Source of the DNA: an uncultured Actinomycetes bacterium | Lineage (GTDB): Bacteria; Actinomycetota; Actinomycetes; Mycobacteriales; Mycobacteriaceae | DNA length: 40,539 nt | Assembly (NCBI GenBank): GCA_903884065.1 | Contig: CAISDL010000112.1 | Location: forward strand, 1-40,539 | Direction of reading: 5' to 3' | Shown here: piece by piece, positions 7,398 through 15,124 of the stretch | Numbering within the stretch: position 1 is the stretch's first letter | Layout of the letters: every line of letters begins with the position of its first letter | Position numbers and translations under genes: made by a program | Notes under the pieces: model-generated | Database searches by the model: none | Told to the model about the DNA's origin: nothing | What the model saw: the letters and a program-made list of their open reading frames with translations, nothing else

Positions 7398-7413
7398 TGG
7401 CCTGCTCAGGCCA
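7398..7413. promoter_or_regulatory. Second palindrome in the tetR-P450 intergenic region
   Basis: TGGCCTG (7398-7404) and CAGGCCA (7407-7413) are perfect inverted repeats around a two-base centre, about 100 bases upstream of the P450 start. It could bind a second factor. The sequence differs from the GTCTCA/TGAGAC site. Confidence 0.4.
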
Positions 7414-7510
7414 CCGCCTGAGACACGCGGTGCGGCCGCCTGCCGCCGCGCTGTATCAACATTCCGCGGAAGGCTTGACCGGATGCGTTGGTGCAGATCA
7501 GCCTGGGCAC

Positions 7511-8698
7511 ATGCTGGTGCTCGATGACCCTTATCCGTTTTACGCGCAACTCCGCACGACCGATCCGGTGCATCGGGTCGCTGACTCGAATTTCTACCTG
7601 GTGTCGACCTGGGCACTGGTGAACGAGGCGGTCATGCGTCCGCGGGACTTCTCATCGAACCTGACCGCGTCAATGGTTCTGGACCCGGATGGCGGCGTCA
7701 GCGGCTTCACCATGGCGGGTCCTGGCGATCCCGGCCACGTGTTGGGCACCGCCGACGATCCCGTTCATGCCATACATCGCAAGATGGTGCTGCCCACCGT
7801 GGTGGCCAAACGGGTTCGCGCGCTGGAACCCCTGGTGGCCGAGACCGTTGAGAGGCTGTGGAACGAAGGCCTCAATGACGGCGGTTCCATCGACTGGGTG
7901 GCTGCGATGGCCAACCGACTGCCGATGACTCTCGTCAGTCGTCTGATCGGACTGCCGTCCGTCGATATGGAATGGCTCGTCACGGGTGCGTATGCCACCG
8001 CCCAGATGCTCGATGGCGCAATCACTCCCGATCAACTCCAGAAGGCGATCGTCGCCGCTACTGAACTGGCCGGTTATCTTGCCGACCAGTTCGTTCAGGC
8101 CCGTAAGGATCCCGGAGACAACCTGCTCGGCGACTTGGCTCGACACTGCAATGCCCGGGAGCTCAGGCCCGAGACCGCGGTGATCATGCTGATCCAATTA
8201 GTCAGTGCCGGAGGCGAATCCACCGCCGGGCTCCTCGGTAGTTCAGCGCTAATGCTGGCCGGCCGGCCTGACGTCGCGGACCAACTGAGGGATGACATCG
8301 CCTTGCTGCCGGCGTTCATCGAAGAAGTTGTTCGTTTGGAGTCACCGTTCAGGGGCCACTACCGCCACGTGCTCAACGACACCACACTGGGCGGGGTCGA
8401 ACTTCCCGGCGGCTCGCACCTGCTGCTGATGTGGGGATCGGCCAATCGCGATCCTGCGGCCTTCGACGCGCCCGACGAACTGCACCTGGATCGCCCGAGT
8501 GGCAAGGCACACCTGGGCTTCGGCAGAGGCGACCACTTCTGTGTGGGCGCCGCACTGGCGCGACTGGAAGCGCGAACGGCTCTGACCCGCCTGCTCTCCG
8601 AAACCCGAGCGATCAGAACGACGGAACCCCCCGCCTGGATTCCCAGCGTGATGGTGAGGCGTCTACAGAGACTGCCGCTTGAGGTGGAGGTCGCGTGA
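7511..8698 (+). CDS. Cytochrome P450 monooxygenase
   Basis: This is a 395-residue soluble bacterial P450, the usual length. Landmarks are the I-helix oxygen-activation motif AGGEST (about residues 233-238), the ExxR motif in EEVVRLES, and the haem loop FGRGDHFCVG with the axial Cys at about 344. It would hydroxylate an unknown substrate using ferredoxin and a reductase; no ferredoxin gene is adjacent. ATG 7511 gives the normal family length; TTG 7475 is an alternative, and neither has a strong ribosome site. It is divergent from the tetR-type gene and ends six bases from the convergent SnoaL-like gene. Confidence 0.9.
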   Translation: MLVLDDPYPFYAQLRTTDPVHRVADSNFYLVSTWALVNEAVMRPRDFSSNLTASMVLDPDGGVSGFTMAGPGDPGHVLGTADDPVHAIHRKMVLPTVVAKRVRALEPLVAETVERLWNEGLNDGGSIDWVAAMANRLPMTLVSRLIGLPSVDMEWLVTGAYATAQMLDGAITPDQLQKAIVAATELAGYLADQFVQARKDPGDNLLGDLARHCNARELRPETAVIMLIQLVSAGGESTAGLLGSSALMLAGRPDVADQLRDDIALLPAFIEEVVRLESPFRGHYRHVLNDTTLGGVELPGGSHLLLMWGSANRDPAAFDAPDELHLDRPSGKAHLGFGRGDHFCVGAALARLEARTALTRLLSETRAIRTTEPPAWIPSVMVRRLQRLPLEVEVA

Positions 8699-8704
8699 AC
8701 GCGT

Positions 8705-9124
8705 CTAAATCAGCTTGTCGAGACACCTGATCTGGGAGCGACTGCGGAACCGCCAGCCATCGCCAGTCCTCACGAATTCGTCGTCGTACCAGAAGCAGAT
8801 CAGATAGACAGCCTTCGAATCTGAATTCAAGGCAAGGGGATTGACACAGGCTGTGCGTGCCGTTGCGGTATCGCCGTCCAGGCGCAAGTCGGTGCTCGAC
8901 ACCACATGCATGTACCCGCCAAAGGCGCTGAGTGTCTCGCCCATCCACGACATCACCTCGCGATAGGGCCCGTAGGCCCCGCCGGTCGCTGAAAGGTCGA
9001 TAACCGCGTCATCGGTGAACACGTCGTCGACGTCCTCGAAACGACCGGCGTCGACGGCGGTGGAATAGGCGGCCAACAGCTGTTGGATTTCCAGCCGGTC
9101 GGAGATCTCCTGGAGGCTCAGCAT
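8705..9124 (-). CDS. SnoaL/NTF2-like small-molecule enzyme or ligand-binding protein
   Basis: This is a 139-residue protein with the cone-shaped SnoaL/NTF2 layout. An N-terminal helix pair (EISDRLEIQQLLAAYSTAVD) is followed by the DVFTDDAVIDLS strand and a C-terminal sheet ending in WRFRSRSQIRCL. Such proteins act as ketosteroid-isomerase-like, hydratase or cyclase enzymes, or only bind ligands; this one cannot be assigned. ATG 9124 lies two bases after the ADH stop, indicating an operon. The residues before it in the longer frame overlap ADH and were discarded. Confidence 0.75.
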   Translation of the reverse strand: MLSLQEISDRLEIQQLLAAYSTAVDAGRFEDVDDVFTDDAVIDLSATGGAYGPYREVMSWMGETLSAFGGYMHVVSSTDLRLDGDTATARTACVNPLALNSDSKAVYLICFWYDDEFVRTGDGWRFRSRSQIRCLDKLI

Positions 9125-9126
9125 GC

Positions 9127-10137
9127 TCAGGCCGGTCCCATCTCGATCATCACCTTGCCGCACTCCTTGCTGCCGGAGAGCACCTCGAGTGCCGCATCGA
9201 TCTCGCCAAGTGAGAAGCGGTCGGTGATCAGCGCTGAGAGGTCGCGCCGCTGCAGCAATTCGATGGCATCACTGAATCGTTCCGGGTAGGCGATCGAGCC
9301 GCGGATGACGAGTTCCTTCATGAGCACGCTCAGGAAGTTGACCGGTACGGGGGTGTAGTGCAAGGCAACGACACTGATGTGCGCACCGGCGCCACCGCGG
9401 TCGATGATGTCAGTGAGAACCTTCTGCGACCCGGATGCCTCGATGAATCCGCTTGTCGCGGCGGAGTGCCCGAACATCAACGGTGCGGTGCCGTGAATGC
9501 GTTCGAGTTCCCGCCATACCTTCTGCGTGGCAGGGTCGATCGTCTCCGAGGCGCCGAGTTGCTTCGCCAGCCGGCGCCGGGTCTCGGACAGGTCGATCGC
9601 CACGATGTCGGTCAGACCGCGATCAGCCAGGCTCGCGATCGCCGCCAGACCGATTGGCCCGCAGCCGAATACCGCGACCTTGTCGTCCACCCCGACATGG
9701 AGCTGTTCGGCGGCGTGCATGCCGACGGCAACCGGCTCGGCCAACGCGGCGATGGTGAGTGGCATATCGTCGGGAATGGGGAACAACCGTCCGCCCTTGG
9801 CCGCATTGCGCACAAAGACCTCGTTGGCCAATCCTCCTGCATCTGCCCCGCTGCCGATCTCCTCCGCCGGATGCACGACCACCCGTTGACCCGGCACCAC
9901 ATCGGTGACCTCGGCCCCCACGGTCTTCACGATGCCGGCCAGTTCGTGGCCGAGTGGCATCGGCTCGCCACTGGGCCCGGCGAGGCCGCCGAGTTTGATG
10001 TAGCTCAGATCGCTGCCGCAGATGCCACAGGCATGAACCTCGACGATCGCGTCGCGCGGGCCACACTCGGGCAGATCGACGTTGTCGAGGCTCACCTGCC
10101 CCGGAGCGTGAATTCGAACCTGGTCGACACAAGTCAT
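9127..10137 (-). CDS. Zinc-dependent medium-chain alcohol/polyol dehydrogenase
   Basis: This is a 336-residue MDR-family dehydrogenase using NAD(P) to interconvert an alcohol and a carbonyl compound. Catalytic-zinc ligands are Cys37 in ACGICGSD, His64 and Glu65 in GHELAG, and perhaps Glu134. The Rossmann motif GCGPIG is at about 158-163, followed by DLSETRR at the coenzyme-selecting position. The four-Cys lobe that binds the structural zinc in classical ADHs is absent (HPAEEIGSGADAGGLANEVF instead). The start has a good AGAGGA site. It follows the IclR gene by 11 bases, so regulator, ADH and SnoaL-like protein form one operon. Confidence 0.85.
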   Translation of the reverse strand: MTCVDQVRIHAPGQVSLDNVDLPECGPRDAIVEVHACGICGSDLSYIKLGGLAGPSGEPMPLGHELAGIVKTVGAEVTDVVPGQRVVVHPAEEIGSGADAGGLANEVFVRNAAKGGRLFPIPDDMPLTIAALAEPVAVGMHAAEQLHVGVDDKVAVFGCGPIGLAAIASLADRGLTDIVAIDLSETRRRLAKQLGASETIDPATQKVWRELERIHGTAPLMFGHSAATSGFIEASGSQKVLTDIIDRGGAGAHISVVALHYTPVPVNFLSVLMKELVIRGSIAYPERFSDAIELLQRRDLSALITDRFSLGEIDAALEVLSGSKECGKVMIEMGPA

Positions 10138-10148
10138 TGAGTCCTCTT

Positions 10149-11060
10149 TCAGGTAGTGGTGACGTGGCCGTGATGGGCGATTCGTTGTTCGATGCTGTGC
10201 GCGGTGTCGCGCACCTTCGCCCCGAGGTCTCGAATCGCACCGCTTGTCAGGGTGGTGAAGACCGCCGCAGTGACCGACATGATCACCACGCCGTCGATGT
10301 CGGTGATGGGCGCGGAGATTGTGGCAATGCTGTGGCCTTTAGTGTCGTTCATCTCGTTGGGAAGTACGTCGATCGTCGTGAGATCGGCGAATGCCCGCGC
10401 CAATTGCGTTGTGATCATGTCGATTTCACCATCACCGCTGAGTGCCCGCAGGGCGGTGTAGACGCGGATGTACTCCTTGGTCAGCCTTTCGACGACGAAG
10501 CCGCGTTGCCGAATCTCCTTCAGGACGGATGCCATTCTGCGGCGTAACCCGGGATCTGGTTGCCCGATCGCCTCCAGCCAGGCAGTCTGGGTCTCTGCGC
10601 TCGACCATGCGATGTAGTCGCGGCCGAAGGGGGCTACCAGTGGCGTGCGCAGGCCGGGGCTGATTCTCGGCCCGGTCAGGCACTCGCCGGCCGTCTCGAC
10701 GATGACCATCGTCCGACCCTCCCGGCGGGTGAGGGATACCTGCGTGCCGGCATCTGCGGCCAAGGCCTGGAGTTCGCCGCGATAGACCAGAGAGTCGGCC
10801 GGTTTGGTCAGGCTCGCCATCGCCGGACCCCACGCGTACTCGGCACTGGCGGGATCGCGGGTGACCCAGTCGTGGGCGGTGAGCGTGGTGAGGATCGCAT
10901 GCCCGGTGGCGCGACTGATCTTCAGGCTGCGGCAGATCTCCGCCAGCGTGAACTGCCTGGCCGGCTCGCTGCCCAGGAGTTCGATCACAGCGATGACGCG
11001 CTCGGTGGGCGGCGACGGCGCTTGACTGGGCGGCCGCTCCAGGCTTACCTTCGGCGTCAT
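10149..11060 (-). CDS. IclR-family transcriptional regulator
   Basis: This is a 303-residue regulator with an N-terminal winged helix (FTLAEICRSLKISRATGHAI). The C-terminal effector domain has the IclR-like stretch LKEIRQRGFVVERL and the GVVIMSVTAAV strand. IclR proteins sense small carboxylic or aromatic compounds and often control divergent catabolic operons. It is divergent from the sulfotransferase operon and heads the ADH operon. The 11-bp-arm palindrome between them is the obvious operator. ATG 11060 is the chosen start; the inducer is unknown. Confidence 0.85.
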   Translation of the reverse strand: MTPKVSLERPPSQAPSPPTERVIAVIELLGSEPARQFTLAEICRSLKISRATGHAILTTLTAHDWVTRDPASAEYAWGPAMASLTKPADSLVYRGELQALAADAGTQVSLTRREGRTMVIVETAGECLTGPRISPGLRTPLVAPFGRDYIAWSSAETQTAWLEAIGQPDPGLRRRMASVLKEIRQRGFVVERLTKEYIRVYTALRALSGDGEIDMITTQLARAFADLTTIDVLPNEMNDTKGHSIATISAPITDIDGVVIMSVTAAVFTTLTSGAIRDLGAKVRDTAHSIEQRIAHHGHVTTT

Positions 11061-11069
11061 AATATCGAA

Positions 11070-11095
11070 CGGTATGTCGAACTATCGACATACCG
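11070..11095. promoter_or_regulatory. IclR operator candidate in the divergent promoter
   Basis: CGGTATGTCGA (11070-11080) and TCGACATACCG (11085-11095) are perfect 11-base inverted repeats with a four-base centre. The site fills the 53-base gap between the IclR ATG (11060) and the sulfotransferase ATG (11114), so a bound dimer could block both promoters. Confidence 0.7.
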
Positions 11096-11113
11096 CAAGA
11101 GGGAGATGTGACG

Positions 11114-12397
11114 ATGAGTCCACCGGCCGAGGCGATTGATCTCGACGATCTCACCTCGCCCCGGCTCACCGACCTGCAACGACAGGTTCTTGACTACACC
11201 GAGTCTCGCCCCGTCGCACTCGATACCGACCGCATGATCGAAGAGGCCATCCTCAGTGCGGGGTCCGACGATCTCAGCTATACGGCTGACTTCGCGGCGC
11301 GTCTCGGCGCCTATGTGGCGGCGGTGGAGGCTGATACGGGTCTGACCCAACTGGCTCGCGGCACTTTGCGCTCACGGATTGTTCGGTTGCTGCGGAATCG
11401 GATTTCGTTGGCCGATCTGATCAGGCGCTACCCGGAGATCGAGTCGATCGAGATAGCGAAACCGATCATCGTGGTGGGCATGCCCCGAACGGGAACCACT
11501 CACCTGGTGAATTTACTGGCGGCCGACCGGCGCCGGCGGGCTTTGCCGTACTGGGAGAGCCAGGAGCCGATTCCGGCCCGTGGGCGCGGACCTGACGTGT
11601 TCGGGATCGATCCGCGCTACGCCCGCGCTCGGGCCGAGCACGATGCGATGATGGCGAACGTTCCACTCGTGGCGGCCATGCACGATCAATTCCCCGAGGC
11701 GATCGAGGAGGAGGTCGAGATCCTCGACCTGGATTTCGCCAGCTATATCCTGGAATGGCTTGCCCGCGTTCCGAGTTGGCGCGACACCTACCTGGCACTC
11801 GACCAGACCCAGCACTACGCCTATCTGAAAAAGGTGCTGCAGGCTCTGACCTTCTTCCGCGGGCCGCAGACCTGGGTGTTGAAGTCCCCGCAGCATTCCG
11901 AGCAGCTGACCGCTTTGACCGCGACCTTTCCCGACGCGACCGTCGCCTTCACTCACCGCGATCCGGTCGCCGTCATCCAGTCGACGGTGACGATGATGGC
12001 CTACGCGGATCGCCTGCGGCGCAGGAGCATCGACCCCGAATGGCTGATCGACTACTGGACCGACCGGATACACCGGCTACTCAGTGCGGGTGTGCGAGAT
12101 CGCGAACTCGTGCCGGCCGAGCGCAGTATCGACGTCAGCTTCCATCAGTTGAACGGCAACGAGATCGCCGTTGTCGAATCGCTGTATGACCGTGCCGGCG
12201 TCGAGTTGACTCCCGGCGTGCGCAAGAGCTTCGAACGGTATCTGGGCAGCAACCCACGGGGTAAACACGGCAGCATCCGATATGACCTCCAACGCCATTT
12301 CGGCGTCACGCCCGAGGAAGTACGGTCCCGATTCGACTTCTACTTCGACCGGTTCGATGTCCGACCCGAAGTCAGCAGCCGTGCAGGCGAGAAATAG
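11114..12397 (+). CDS. Sulfotransferase-family protein
   Basis: This is a 427-residue protein of the large mycobacterial sulfotransferase family, which transfers the sulfonate group of PAPS to a hydroxyl acceptor. The 5'-phosphosulfate-binding loop is GMPRTGTTHL (about residues 122-131). The 3'-phosphate region is VLKSPQHSEQL followed by VAFTHRDPVAVIQS. The acceptor is unknown; relatives act on lipids and glycolipids. ATG 11114 is preferred because GGGAG lies eight bases upstream; GTG 11108 is too close to it. It heads a four-gene plus-strand operon, with an alkylsulfatase-like gene 12 bases downstream. Confidence 0.85.
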   Translation: MSPPAEAIDLDDLTSPRLTDLQRQVLDYTESRPVALDTDRMIEEAILSAGSDDLSYTADFAARLGAYVAAVEADTGLTQLARGTLRSRIVRLLRNRISLADLIRRYPEIESIEIAKPIIVVGMPRTGTTHLVNLLAADRRRRALPYWESQEPIPARGRGPDVFGIDPRYARARAEHDAMMANVPLVAAMHDQFPEAIEEEVEILDLDFASYILEWLARVPSWRDTYLALDQTQHYAYLKKVLQALTFFRGPQTWVLKSPQHSEQLTALTATFPDATVAFTHRDPVAVIQSTVTMMAYADRLRRRSIDPEWLIDYWTDRIHRLLSAGVRDRELVPAERSIDVSFHQLNGNEIAVVESLYDRAGVELTPGVRKSFERYLGSNPRGKHGSIRYDLQRHFGVTPEEVRSRFDFYFDRFDVRPEVSSRAGEK

Positions 12398-12409
12398 AAG
12401 GAGCTGTCG

Positions 12410-13660
12410 ATGACGGATTTCGAGCCCGTATACCTGACCCGCCCCGGCGCCGACGCCATGGTGCCCGCAGTGCCCGACGTTATTGAAGAGGTCAGTCCCG
12501 GCATCTGGTGCTCGCCCGGACTGACGAATGTCTTCATGATCCCCACCTCCGAGGGCCGGGTGATCATCAATACCGGTATGGGATTCGAGGGCCCGGTCCA
12601 CCGCGCCACCCTGGATTCTGTCGACTCATCCCCGGTTCGCTACATCATCCTGACGCAGGGTCACTACGACCACGTCGGTGGACTGGACAGCGTGCGCGAT
12701 CCTGCTACGAAAATCGTCGCGCAGGCCAACTGGGAACAGTGGCGCGACGACAATGAACGGCTGGCGCGGTACCGAGCCTCGCGCAGCGCATTCGCCTTCT
12801 CCAACACACTGGCCACCGGTATCGCCAAGATCCAGGAGCGGTTCGGCCAGAAGCTTCCCGGCCAGAGCACGCCGAATGCGGACATCGTCGTCGAGGACAC
12901 CCTGACCCTCAATGTGGGCGAACGCACCTTCGAGCTGATTGCGACGCCAGGCGGCGAGACCAACGATTCGATGGTCGTCTGGCTGCCCGACGAGAAGATC
13001 TGTTTGTGCGGCAACGTGTTCGGCGCACTGTTCGGCCATATGCCGAACCTGGTCACCATGCGCGGCGACCGTTACCGCGACGCCCTCACCGTGATCGACT
13101 CCATCGACCGGGTTCGCGCACTGGAGCCCGAAGTTCTTCTCAGTGGTCACTTCTGGCCGATCACCGGCAAGGAGCGCATCCAGTTCGAGCTCGCCCGGCT
13201 GCGTGACGCGGTCCAGTACGTCCACGACGCGACGGTCGAGGGGATGAATGCCGGCAAGGACGTCCGCACCCTGATGCGCGAGATCACCCTGCCGGAGCAT
13301 CTGGCGCTGGGACAGGGATACGGCAAGGTTCCCTGGGGCGTTCGGGCGATTTGGGAGAACTACTCGGGCTGGTTCCACCACCGCTCGACCACCGAGTTGT
13401 ATCCCGTCGATCCCACCGACATCAGCGCCGACCTCGTCGAACTCGCCGGTGCCGACGCACTCGTCGCCCGGGCGCAGGCCCACCTCGAATCCGACCGCCC
13501 GGTGCAGGCCATCCACCTCGCGGAGAAGGTGACCGACACGGATAACGACCACCCGGGCGCTCGCCACGTCCTCAAGGCGGCGCATGAACGGCTCCTGGCC
13601 GACAGCCATAACTTCTGGGAGACAGCATGGTTGAAGAAGCAGATCGCGAACAACGCATGA
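12410..13660 (+). CDS. Metallo-beta-lactamase-fold protein related to alkyl sulfatases
   Basis: This is a 416-residue protein with an N-terminal MBL fold and a helical region resembling the dimerisation domain of SdsA1-type alkyl sulfatases (RDAVQYVHDATVEGMNAGKD, then TLPEHLALGQGYGKVPWGVR). Those enzymes hydrolyse sulfate esters. The metal motif is TQGHYDH (residues 82-88): the first His of the usual HxHxDH is Gln83, while H85, D87 and H88 remain. Later candidate ligands are in CLCGNVFG and LLSGHFWP. A ribosome site (AAGGAG) precedes the ATG. The Gln may leave only one full metal site. Confidence 0.8.
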   Translation: MTDFEPVYLTRPGADAMVPAVPDVIEEVSPGIWCSPGLTNVFMIPTSEGRVIINTGMGFEGPVHRATLDSVDSSPVRYIILTQGHYDHVGGLDSVRDPATKIVAQANWEQWRDDNERLARYRASRSAFAFSNTLATGIAKIQERFGQKLPGQSTPNADIVVEDTLTLNVGERTFELIATPGGETNDSMVVWLPDEKICLCGNVFGALFGHMPNLVTMRGDRYRDALTVIDSIDRVRALEPEVLLSGHFWPITGKERIQFELARLRDAVQYVHDATVEGMNAGKDVRTLMREITLPEHLALGQGYGKVPWGVRAIWENYSGWFHHRSTTELYPVDPTDISADLVELAGADALVARAQAHLESDRPVQAIHLAEKVTDTDNDHPGARHVLKAAHERLLADSHNFWETAWLKKQIANNA

Positions 13661-14406
13661 CCGCCCGGATCACCTTCGACTTCACCGGTACCCGCGCGCT
13701 CATCACCGGCGGCACCAGCGGCATCGGGCATGCGACCGCGGTGCTGTTCCGGGATGCCGGCGCCGACGTCACCGTCACCGGCACCCGCGCAGGTGCGGGG
13801 GACTACGGCACCGATCTGTCCGGTATGAGCTACGCGCAACTGGTCCTCACCGACCCGGCATCCATCGACGCTCTGAAAGAGCGCTTCGACACCCTCGACG
13901 TCCTGATCAACAACGCCGGCGCCAACTTTCCCGGCGGGCTCGACGAGTCGGCTCCCGACGGGTTCGACGCGTCGGTGGCGCTCAACCTCAACGGGACCTA
14001 CCGGTTGACGGTTGCATTACGGCGGTCGCTGAAGGCCTCCACCGCCCCGGGCGGCGCCGTGGTGGTCAACCTCTCGTCGATGTCGGCGCTGCGGGCGGTG
14101 ACGCTGGTGCCCGGCTACAGCGCCGCGAAGGCCGGAATCATCGCTTTGACAAGAACTCTCGCGGCGAAGTGGGCCAAGGACGGCATTCGCGTGAACGCGG
14201 TCGCGCCAGGGACGATCGACACCCCGATGACGGCACCCATGAAGGGGATACCGGCGCTGATCGACTCCGAGGTGGCCCACATCCCACTCGGCCGGTTCGG
14301 CCGTGTCGATGAGATCGCGCCGACAATCGCGTTCCTGTGCACCGAACACAGCTCCTACACCAGCGGGTCGCTGTTCGTCGTCGACGGTGCCTCCGACTGC
14401 CTCTAA
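13657..14406 (+). CDS. Short-chain dehydrogenase/reductase
   Basis: This is a 249-residue classical SDR oxidoreductase. It has the cofactor motif TGGTSGIG (residues 17-24), the NNAG strand, a catalytic Ser in NLSSMS, and YSAAK with the catalytic Tyr and Lys. ATG 13657 overlaps the previous stop (ATGA), so translation is coupled. An in-frame ATG at 13627 would add ten residues inside the upstream gene and is less likely. It probably oxidises or reduces the same substrate handled by the sulfotransferase and alkylsulfatase-like proteins; this is inferred from the operon only. Confidence 0.88.
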   Translation: MTARITFDFTGTRALITGGTSGIGHATAVLFRDAGADVTVTGTRAGAGDYGTDLSGMSYAQLVLTDPASIDALKERFDTLDVLINNAGANFPGGLDESAPDGFDASVALNLNGTYRLTVALRRSLKASTAPGGAVVVNLSSMSALRAVTLVPGYSAAKAGIIALTRTLAAKWAKDGIRVNAVAPGTIDTPMTAPMKGIPALIDSEVAHIPLGRFGRVDEIAPTIAFLCTEHSSYTSGSLFVVDGASDCL

Positions 14407-14416
14407 CCTCATTGCG

Positions 14417-15124
14417 GTGCACTATGAATGGGATTCGCCGGCGGCCGAGGTGCACCGATGCTGCTTACCGTTCCTCGACGTGACCATCGGGGTGGTGAGC
14501 GGTCCGGCGGGTGTCCTTCTGATCGACTGCGGGACAACACTGTCCGAGGCTTCTGCCGTCGCCGACGATGTCCTGGAACTCACCGGCGCGGGTGCGACCC
14601 ATCTCGTCATGACGCATCACCACTTCGACCACATCCTCGGTGCGGCGGGATTCCCCGAAGCTCAGACCTACGCGGCTCCGGCGGTGGCGGTGGCACTGAC
14701 CACCGGTCTCGGCGGTGTTCGCGACTACGCCGTGAGCTACGGCGCACACCCTGATGAGGTCGACCGGGCGATCGCGGCGGCCCGAGCGCCCGATCATGTG
14801 GTGTGGAGGGCCGCGATCGATCTCGGCGACCGGGTGGTCGCGGTCGAACACCCCGGCCGTGGCCACACCGACCACGATCTCGTCGTCGTGGTCCCGCCGA
14901 GGAGCCCCGCAGACCGGACGGTGGTGTTCTGCGGGGACCTCGTCGAGGAGTCCGCCGACCCCGCGGTGGACGACGGCTCGGATCTCGGGGCCTGGCCGGC
15001 AACCCTGGACCGGCTCTTGCAGCTGGGAGGGGAGCGGGCGATCTACGTGCCCGGCCACGGCGCCACGGTGGATGCGACCTTCGTCCGCAACCAGCGGGAC
15101 TGGCTGGCCGCACGCGCGCAGTAG
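14417..15124 (+). CDS. MBL-fold metallo-hydrolase
   Basis: This is a 235-residue compact metallo-beta-lactamase-fold hydrolase. The metal motif THHHFDH (residues 66-72) is intact, supplying H67, H69, D71 and H72. Further ligands are probably in the GRGHTDHD, FCGDLVEE and VPGHG segments. The start is uncertain: GTG 14417, eleven bases after the SDR stop, matches the beginning of the conserved fold, although no good ribosome site is visible. It is last in the sulfotransferase operon and directly abuts the convergent aminotransferase fusion. The substrate is unknown; thioester or lactone hydrolysis is possible. Confidence 0.75.
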   Translation: MHYEWDSPAAEVHRCCLPFLDVTIGVVSGPAGVLLIDCGTTLSEASAVADDVLELTGAGATHLVMTHHHFDHILGAAGFPEAQTYAAPAVAVALTTGLGGVRDYAVSYGAHPDEVDRAIAAARAPDHVVWRAAIDLGDRVVAVEHPGRGHTDHDLVVVVPPRSPADRTVVFCGDLVEESADPAVDDGSDLGAWPATLDRLLQLGGERAIYVPGHGATVDATFVRNQRDWLAARAQ

